Source: Desulfofustis sp.
Lineage (GTDB): Bacteria > Desulfobacterota > Desulfobulbia > Desulfobulbales > Desulfocapsaceae
Assembly (NCBI GenBank): GCA_013042475.1
Contig: JABDQA010000016.1
Span: 1-61,480, forward strand
DNA: 61,480 nt
Direction: 5' to 3'
This document shows, piece after piece, positions 56,721 through 61,480 of the stretch (position 1 is the first letter of the stretch; each line of letters starts with the position of its first letter). A model generated the notes under the pieces. That model did no database searches and was not told where the DNA came from. It worked only from the letters and a program-made list of their open reading frames with translations. The translations under genes were made by a program, and so were the position numbers.

Positions 56721-56960
56721 CTACGGCTTGATCTTCTTTTTTTCATCAAGATGAATCACCGGCTGCTCTTGTTGAACGGTACCAGCCTTAAAACCGGTGA
56801 CTACTGGATCGGAGGGTTTCAAAAGACTCTGGCCGGCCCAGACACCTAAAAGAAACATCCAGAGAAATATGCAGAAGCAGACTATCGCAATCGAGCCGAT
56901 ACCGGTGCGGGTCAATTCGAACTTTATCTTGGTCTGCCGCCGTTTCTTCTGGGTTGCCAT
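56721..56960 (-). CDS. Small single-span membrane protein
   Basis: The 79-residue protein has a basic N-terminus (ATQKKRRQTKIKFEL), one membrane helix (about 20-45: GIGSIAIVCFCIFLWMFLLGVWAGQSLL) and a short charged tail ending KKKIKP. The FLWMFLLGVWAGQ pattern is like the anchor of SPOR-domain proteins that follow argS in related bacteria, but no SPOR domain is present. It may be a shortened relative. It starts one base after the argS stop. Confidence 0.7.
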   Translation of the reverse strand: MATQKKRRQTKIKFELTRTGIGSIAIVCFCIFLWMFLLGVWAGQSLLKPSDPVVTGFKAGTVQQEQPVIHLDEKKKIKP

Positions 56961-56961
56961 C

Positions 56962-58620
56962 TCACATCTGTTCAGGCGCGCTAAGCCCCAATATTTTCAG
57001 ACCATTGCCGAACACAGTTCGTAGTCCAGCCACCAGGCAGAGACGACTCCTGCTGAGTTCGACGGCGTCCGATATCACTTTGTGCTTGTTATAATAGCTG
57101 TGGAACTGGCCGGCAAGCTCCATGAGATAAAAAATCAGCCGATACGGCTCCAGCTCGAGGGCGCAACTTTCAATCAGTGTGGGAAACGAGCCCATCTGCT
57201 TGAGCAATCTTATTTCTTCCGGTTCCGCCAGCAGGGACAGGTCTGCATCCCGGCTTTTTACCAGCTGAACCCCTTTTTCCTCAGCCTGCCGCAGAATGGA
57301 ACAGAGTCTGGCGTGGGCATACTGCACGTAGTAAACAGGGTTCTCTTGGCTTTCTTTGGTAGCGAGATCGAGGTCGAACTCGAGCTGACTGTCCGGCTTT
57401 CGCATCATGAAAAAGAAACGGGCAGCATCGACACCCACTTCATCGAGCAGTTCATCTACGGTAATAAAATTAGCCTTGCGGGTCGACATCTTTACCTGTT
57501 TTCCGTCCCGCATGAGAGTGACGAATTGATGCAGTATAACAGTAATTTTTTCTGGGTCATACCCCAGAGCCTCAACCCCGGCTTTTACATCTGGAACAGT
57601 AGCAATATGGTCTGAGCCGAAGATATCTATCAGCCACTCAAAATTTCTTTTGAATTTCTCACGGTGATAGGCGATGTCCGGTAACCGGTAGGTCGGTTCC
57701 CCGCTGCTCTTGATGATGACCCGGTCTTTCTCCTGGCCCAGTTCAGTTGTCCGAAACCATGTAGCACCGTCTTTTACGTAGACCAAACCTTTATCGGTAA
57801 GTTCCTTGACCACCGAATCCACATGTCCGTTCTCGTAGAGAGACTGCTCGTTGTAGTAATTGTCAAAGGTAATGCCCATGCGAGCCAGAGTCGCCGAGAT
57901 ATCTTCAAAGATAGATTCCTCGGCAGCCTCTTTAAAAGGCTCCACCGAATCGGTGTCGGCCAGCGACTGACCATGGTTGTCGATCAACTTCCTGGCGATA
58001 TCGTAAATGTATTGCCCCTGGTAGCCATCTTCTGGAAATTGATAGTTTTTTCCCATCAATTCCAGGTAGCGCGCCCGGGCGGATTCTCCCAGCACACGCA
58101 TCTGTCTTCCTGCATCGTTGTAGTAATATTCCCGGTAGACATTATGACCTGTGGCTTCGAGGAGCCGGGCGATGCCGTCGCCGAGAATTGCCTGGCGGCC
58201 GTGGCCTATGGACAAAGGACCGGTGGGATTGGCACTGACAAATTCAACCATGACCCGCTGGTTGGCACCGACATTCGAGTGGCCGAACGAATCGTGCCGG
58301 ATCTCGATTTCTTTGAGCAGCTGCGGCCAGACCGATTGAGCAATATTTACATTGACAAAGCCAGGCCCGGCTATCTCAACCCGGTCGATAAAATCTTTGT
58401 GGCGTTCAAGACATTGGGCTACCTGGGTGGCTATTTCCCGGGGATTTCTCTTTTCGATTCCAGCCAGGACCAGAGCAATGTTGGTGGAAAAATCACCCTG
58501 GTTTTCGTGTTTGGGGATTTCCACCGCATATTTATCTGCAGCGGCATCAGACCATTGATCTGACCGAACGCCCTCAACAAAACAATTGTCAACGAGTTTT
58601 TTGAACCGTGTGCGAATCAT
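56962..58620 (-). CDS. argS: Arginyl-tRNA synthetase
   Basis: The 552-residue class I enzyme has the N-terminal Add1 domain (about 1-95, YAVEIPKHENQGDFSTNIA), the HIGH motif SANPTGPLSIGHGR, KMSKS replaced by VKMSTRKANF, and the DALR anticodon-binding domain at about 435-552 (YYVQYAHARLCSILRQAEE). Its ATG overlaps the alr TGA (ATGA), so alr, argS and the small membrane gene form a coupled set. Confidence 0.97.
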   Translation of the reverse strand: MIRTRFKKLVDNCFVEGVRSDQWSDAAADKYAVEIPKHENQGDFSTNIALVLAGIEKRNPREIATQVAQCLERHKDFIDRVEIAGPGFVNVNIAQSVWPQLLKEIEIRHDSFGHSNVGANQRVMVEFVSANPTGPLSIGHGRQAILGDGIARLLEATGHNVYREYYYNDAGRQMRVLGESARARYLELMGKNYQFPEDGYQGQYIYDIARKLIDNHGQSLADTDSVEPFKEAAEESIFEDISATLARMGITFDNYYNEQSLYENGHVDSVVKELTDKGLVYVKDGATWFRTTELGQEKDRVIIKSSGEPTYRLPDIAYHREKFKRNFEWLIDIFGSDHIATVPDVKAGVEALGYDPEKITVILHQFVTLMRDGKQVKMSTRKANFITVDELLDEVGVDAARFFFMMRKPDSQLEFDLDLATKESQENPVYYVQYAHARLCSILRQAEEKGVQLVKSRDADLSLLAEPEEIRLLKQMGSFPTLIESCALELEPYRLIFYLMELAGQFHSYYNKHKVISDAVELSRSRLCLVAGLRTVFGNGLKILGLSAPEQM

Positions 58621-59735
58621 GCTAAAAATTCTCTTGGGTTATTGTTGCCTAGCGCACACAGCACCTCGTAGCTGATGGTACCGCTCCATTCACCGATTTG
58701 GTCGGCATCGATTGTTTCCCTACCCTGGCTGCCTAGGATGACGACCTCGTCACCGACTGAAGCGTTTTCAATGGCACTAATATCAGCCATGCACATATTC
58801 ATACAAATTCTTCCCCTGATCGGTACTCGCTGTCCCCGGATCAGTACTTCCGCTCGATTCGACATGGTCCTCAACACCCCGTCACTGTATCCAATGGGCA
58901 GAACCGCAATTTTTGTTTCCCGGTCGGTAATGTAGGTGTGGCCGTAGCTGATGCCGCTACCGGCAGCAACCGTTTTGACTTGAATGATGCGGCTCACGCA
59001 GCTCATCGCCGGTCGCAATCCTTCCTCATCTTTTTTCTCTCTGCCTTTGTCACCATCGGGATAGTAGCCGTAGAGCGAAATACCAATCCTGACCATATCC
59101 CCATGGGAATAGGGTTGATAGAGCAGCCCGCCCGAGTTGCAGATTGACCTCACCAGCGGCAGTTTTTCGCCGTTTTGGCAATCAATCCGGTAAAACAGAT
59201 CGGCGACATGTTGGGAATTTTTCGAGTGGCGGTTATCACTGCAAGGAAAATGGCTCATGATGCCTACCGGTTCAATTGACAGCTTCCGGCACCGGGAAAA
59301 TACTTCGACCGCTTCATTGGGAGAAAAACCTAGCCGGCTCATTCCACAGTCAAATTTCAGGAAGACCGGAAGTTTTCTGCCTCGTTCGTTCTGAGCCTCA
59401 GAAATCCTAACCAAGTCTTCAAAAGTAAACACGACAGGTGTCAGGTTGTGGGAGAAAAAATAATCGACATCGGGTGGATAAAAACCAAGAAAGATAAAGA
59501 TATCACCCCGACATCCAGAGTCACGTAGATCCACTCCCTCGGCCACCTCGGCAACTCCAAACACGGAGCAGCCGCTACCCTCCAGCAATTGTGCAACTCG
59601 GGTCATGGAGTGCCCGTAGGCATCACTTTTTACCATTGCCATGAAACGCACTCCAGGTGCAACTCTGCTCTTCAGGTAACGATAATTGTGAACCAGCGCT
59701 TCTGGATCAATGACTACCCGATTAAATGATTTCAT
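58617..59735 (-). CDS. alr: Alanine racemase
   Basis: This 372-residue PLP enzyme makes D-alanine for peptidoglycan. PLP Lys36 is in MAMVKSDAYGHS and the second base is the Tyr of GISYGHTYI, with RIGISLYGYYPD and GRICMNMCMADIS. The fold is TIM barrel (about 1-240) plus a C-terminal beta domain. It heads the alr-argS group; a membrane protein gene lies ten bases upstream. Confidence 0.96.
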   Translation of the reverse strand: MKSFNRVVIDPEALVHNYRYLKSRVAPGVRFMAMVKSDAYGHSMTRVAQLLEGSGCSVFGVAEVAEGVDLRDSGCRGDIFIFLGFYPPDVDYFFSHNLTPVVFTFEDLVRISEAQNERGRKLPVFLKFDCGMSRLGFSPNEAVEVFSRCRKLSIEPVGIMSHFPCSDNRHSKNSQHVADLFYRIDCQNGEKLPLVRSICNSGGLLYQPYSHGDMVRIGISLYGYYPDGDKGREKKDEEGLRPAMSCVSRIIQVKTVAAGSGISYGHTYITDRETKIAVLPIGYSDGVLRTMSNRAEVLIRGQRVPIRGRICMNMCMADISAIENASVGDEVVILGSQGRETIDADQIGEWSGTISYEVLCALGNNNPREFLA

Positions 59736-59745
59736 TGCAGATCTA

Positions 59746-60177
59746 TCAATTTTGCCAGCTAAACCATTGCTGCCAGGGATATCGGCTCGAAAAAAGCAAT
59801 GCCCATCCTATGGTAATGCAGACAGTTCCAATAAATTCAGGCGGTATCGGACTCATTCTCAGAATGACGCCGAGCAGAATCATGGCCATTACCAACAGCC
59901 AGGTCCTCCAGGAATATACCGCACCTATGCAGGTGTTGTCGCCGAAACGCTTGATCCGTTCCACCCCCCGTGCTGCTGCTTTATTAAGCACCAGAAATGA
60001 TTTCAAACTGCCGAGGATAATACCTATAATCGTCAGTGGCAAGAGATTGTCTGAGGATAGATAGGATATTCCACGGTAAATCAGAAAAACACCAATGACC
60101 GTCCATAGCGCCGAAGCACAGAACAAATGGGTTTTCGGCGATACCCCTGGTTTGAACTTGGAGAACCAGTGTGACAT
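59746..60177 (-). CDS. Small four-helix membrane protein, unknown
   Basis: The 143-residue protein has about four hydrophobic segments (around 20-37, 45-65, 90-108 and 113-132). Polar marks are KSFLVLNKAAARGVERIKRFGDNTCIGAVYSWRTW between helices 2 and 3. No characterised family is recognised. It lies ten bases upstream of alr, and downstream of the ferredoxin terminator, so it is probably read with alr. Confidence 0.75.
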   Translation of the reverse strand: MSHWFSKFKPGVSPKTHLFCASALWTVIGVFLIYRGISYLSSDNLLPLTIIGIILGSLKSFLVLNKAAARGVERIKRFGDNTCIGAVYSWRTWLLVMAMILLGVILRMSPIPPEFIGTVCITIGWALLFSSRYPWQQWFSWQN

Positions 60178-60194
60178 AGAGATGCTGCAGCCCC

Positions 60195-60235
60195 AAAAAA
60201 GTCAAGCCCATCACCCCGAAAGGGTGATGGGCTTG
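60195..60235 (-). terminator. Strong Rho-independent terminator of the ferredoxin gene
   Basis: CAAGCCCATCACCC (60203-60216), loop CGAAA, GGGTGATGGGCTTG (60222-60235): a perfect 14-bp stem. The leftward RNA then has a U-run (A6 at 60195-60200 on the + strand). It isolates the ferredoxin gene as a single transcript. Confidence 0.94.
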
Positions 60236-60260
60236 TGAACAAAAACGCCTTAAGATCTTA

Positions 60261-60446
60261 TTAGAGCTCAGTGACGGTAATTGCACCTTCGGGGCAAACT
60301 TCAACGCAGGTTTCGCAGCCGAGGCACTCGTCAGCCTCAACCGGATCGGCTTTGCCGTCTATCATTTCAAATACCTGAGCAGGACATGCCGCTACACACT
60401 CTTCATCGCCAGAACACTTGTCTTTGTCTACTAGAACTTCAAACAT
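60261..60446 (-). CDS. Small ferredoxin with Asp14 in the first cluster motif
   Basis: The 61-residue protein has two Fe-S binding motifs. The second is normal: Cys41, Cys44, Cys47 and Cys51 followed by Pro. The first is C-x2-D-x2-C-x3-CP: Cys11, Asp14, Cys17, Cys21. In Desulfovibrio africanus ferredoxin III and Pyrococcus furiosus ferredoxin an Asp at this place allows conversion between [3Fe-4S] and [4Fe-4S] or binding of another metal; the numbering is the same here. The ATG has GGAGGTG seven bases upstream. It is a single-gene transcript with a strong terminator. A role as soluble electron carrier is expected. Confidence 0.93.
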   Translation of the reverse strand: MFEVLVDKDKCSGDEECVAACPAQVFEMIDGKADPVEADECLGCETCVEVCPEGAITVTEL

Positions 60447-60791
60447 TATACACCTCCATAGGGGAATTAAATAAACTAAACATTACAAATGCTTAGCAAA
60501 TCTCAAAACGGCTCCTCATAGACCTCTGTTTTGTGTAATATCCAATTAATGTACGCCAAAATTTTTGTCAAGCAAAAACACCATACCACACCGTGCCAGT
60601 ACAAATTAATTTTATTTCCCCTCCCAGCTGTTCGAAGTTCAATTTAAAATATACATATTTCCAGTACCATAGAGATTGCCCTCAGGATCACAACAGTGCT
60701 GCGGCAGTGATACCCGTTGCGCATCTGCCTTTTGATCTTACCTTCTTCACCCAAATAAAGGTTACCAGATAATATTTGCCACAGGGATCAC
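60447..60791. other. Divergent gap between ferredoxin and an uncharacterised gene
   Basis: No gene is seen. Leftward, a perfect -35 TTGACA (60571-60566) is present, but the -10 at normal distance is poor; it is a possible ferredoxin promoter. Rightward, GATAAT about 25 bases before the gene at 60792 may be its -10, also weak. Confidence 0.35.
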
Positions 60792-61148
60792 ATGACTAAG
60801 AAGAAAGACAAAAAGAAGAAAAAAGAGCTGGAACTTGAAATGCGTGAACAGGCCATGGTTGAAGGCATATTAGAAGGCAGCCCGGATGGTGTCGGGGTGG
60901 TTGTAGTCAGGCTGGATTGCGGCTGTAGAAAAATGGCAGCAGTTACAAAAGAGGGAGAACCGGCCTCCAAAGTCATCATGTACCGTGACCATGCCGAATC
61001 TATCTGTGACAAGTGTAAAGATGACCAGGGAGCCTTTATAAGGGTCATCGAGCAGTTCATTCATTGGCAGGACCCTCAACCGGATCAGGCTCTACAGGAA
61101 ATGATTTCCCAAAAGGTTCTGGGTACCGCAACACCCACCACCCACTAA
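60792..61148 (+). CDS. Uncharacterised protein with two Cys pairs
   Basis: The 118-residue protein has a Lys/Glu-rich N-terminus (KKKDKKKKKELELEMREQ), then DCGCRK near residue 43 and ICDKCKDDQ near 72. The Cys pairs CxC and CxxC could bind a metal such as zinc. AGGGA precedes the ATG. Its stop overlaps that of the convergent cobyrinate synthase by four bases. I do not recognise the family. Confidence 0.7.
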   Translation: MTKKKDKKKKKELELEMREQAMVEGILEGSPDGVGVVVVRLDCGCRKMAAVTKEGEPASKVIMYRDHAESICDKCKDDQGAFIRVIEQFIHWQDPQPDQALQEMISQKVLGTATPTTH

Positions 61149-61480
61149 ACAGGAGCGCGACGTTCCCGGCTGTACTCCTCACATTTTCGGGTGAAAAACT
61201 CGGCCCATTGCGGGGTTCCCTCGACGTGGAGGTGCGTATACAAGGCCAAGACATTGCCGGTGGTCAGTCCGTCCAAACCATTGATAAAACCCGTCCCCCT
61301 GTTCATTTTCAGGGCCAGATCCCCGGGCTCGCCGTTGTAGTCGAGCACTGTGGAATACCTGAACTCATGACCTTTTGCGGTGAACCCCTCAGGAAAGAAA
61401 GGGTTTTTTTCTTTAACGCTGAATATAGAATAACCGTGAGCCTGCGGTTTCTTTGACATGCCGAATACCACATCAAAAAC
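61145..61480 (-). CDS. C-terminal part of cobyrinate a,c-diamide synthase (CbiA/DsrN type), truncated by window edge
   Basis: About 111 residues are visible, entering from the right edge. Seen: AHGYSIFSV, NPFFPEGF, GHEFRYSTV and LYTHLHVEGTPQWAEFF, the closing part of the class I glutamine amidotransferase domain of CbiA/CobB, which amidates cobyrinate. In sulfate reducers a CbiA-like gene called dsrN, thought to amidate sirohaem, lies after dsrAB-dsrD. Which of the two this is cannot be decided from this fragment. Confidence 0.85.
   Translation of the reverse strand, partial: VFDVVFGMSKKPQAHGYSIFSVKEKNPFFPEGFTAKGHEFRYSTVLDYNGEPGDLALKMNRGTGFINGLDGLTTGNVLALYTHLHVEGTPQWAEFFTRKCEEYSRERRAPV

Noticed and set aside
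57823-58563. A 246-codon open frame on the + strand
   Set aside because: It is antisense to argS, which matches its family along its whole length.

Overview
The window looks like core chromosome of a sulfur-metabolising deltaproteobacterium (Desulfobacterota), most probably a relative of the Desulfobulbales. This is an inference from gene families and gene order, not from a marker-gene comparison. Supporting signs are the run rho-rpmE-prfA-prmC-murA, the run ispE-tRNA-Gln-prs-rplY(ctc)-pth, a small ferredoxin of the Asp14 type known from Desulfovibrio, and, at the right edge, the end of a cobyrinate a,c-diamide synthase of the kind called DsrN beside dsrAB in sulfate reducers. No IS element, phage, CRISPR array or rRNA operon is visible. 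There is one tRNA gene.

Layout. 1-670: the tail of a family 3 solute-binding protein, then a decayed nhaA antiporter remnant. 924-5350 (+): a pentapeptide-repeat lipoprotein coupled to dnaE. 5401-8288 (-): xerC-hslV-hslU. 8448-11580 (+): xseB-ispA-dxs, the entry to isoprenoid synthesis. 11709-14994 (-): a UDP-sugar epimerase, a class II aldolase and a tatC gene broken by a one-base shift in a 9-bp homopolymer. 15272-18367 (+): an NtrC-type regulator and a PilS-like kinase. 18373-31679 (-): a long block for translation, termination and precursor metabolism: serA, DUF1844, ispE, tRNA-Gln, prs, rplY, pth, carD, rluD, coaE, rho, rpmE, prfA, prmC, murA. 32002-35180 (+): gltX-glnS.

35218-48115 (-) is more accessory. 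A gamma-glutamyl group (GCS2 ligase, cytoplasmic gamma-glutamyltransferase, M20 amidohydrolase, DUF4177 protein) is followed upstream by an exported protein with about 20 MORN repeats, avtA, a Gate-domain membrane protein, sixA, a ParA ATPase, a CHAD protein and argJ. 48327-51628 (+): cardiolipin synthase, a YfcE-type phosphoesterase and a polyphosphate kinase 2. 51653-59735 (-): alr-argS-small membrane protein-short argA, then secA tightly coupled to two DUF1538 membrane proteins and a P-II-like protein. The right end holds a small membrane protein, the ferredoxin, an uncharacterised Cys-containing protein and the truncated cobyrinate synthase.

The strongest candidate for an undescribed system is secA-DUF1538-DUF1538-PII (51653-56096). 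It looks like a two-subunit transporter or channel with its own P-II-type sensor, translated in a chain behind the Sec motor. Second is the CHAD/ParA/SixA set with PPK2 nearby, which suggests spatially organised polyphosphate or phosphohistidine chemistry. Points of molecular interest are the tatC homopolymer frameshift, the overlap of tRNA-Gln with the end of ispE, the long rho leader with a consensus promoter, and a strong terminator between rpmE and prfA.
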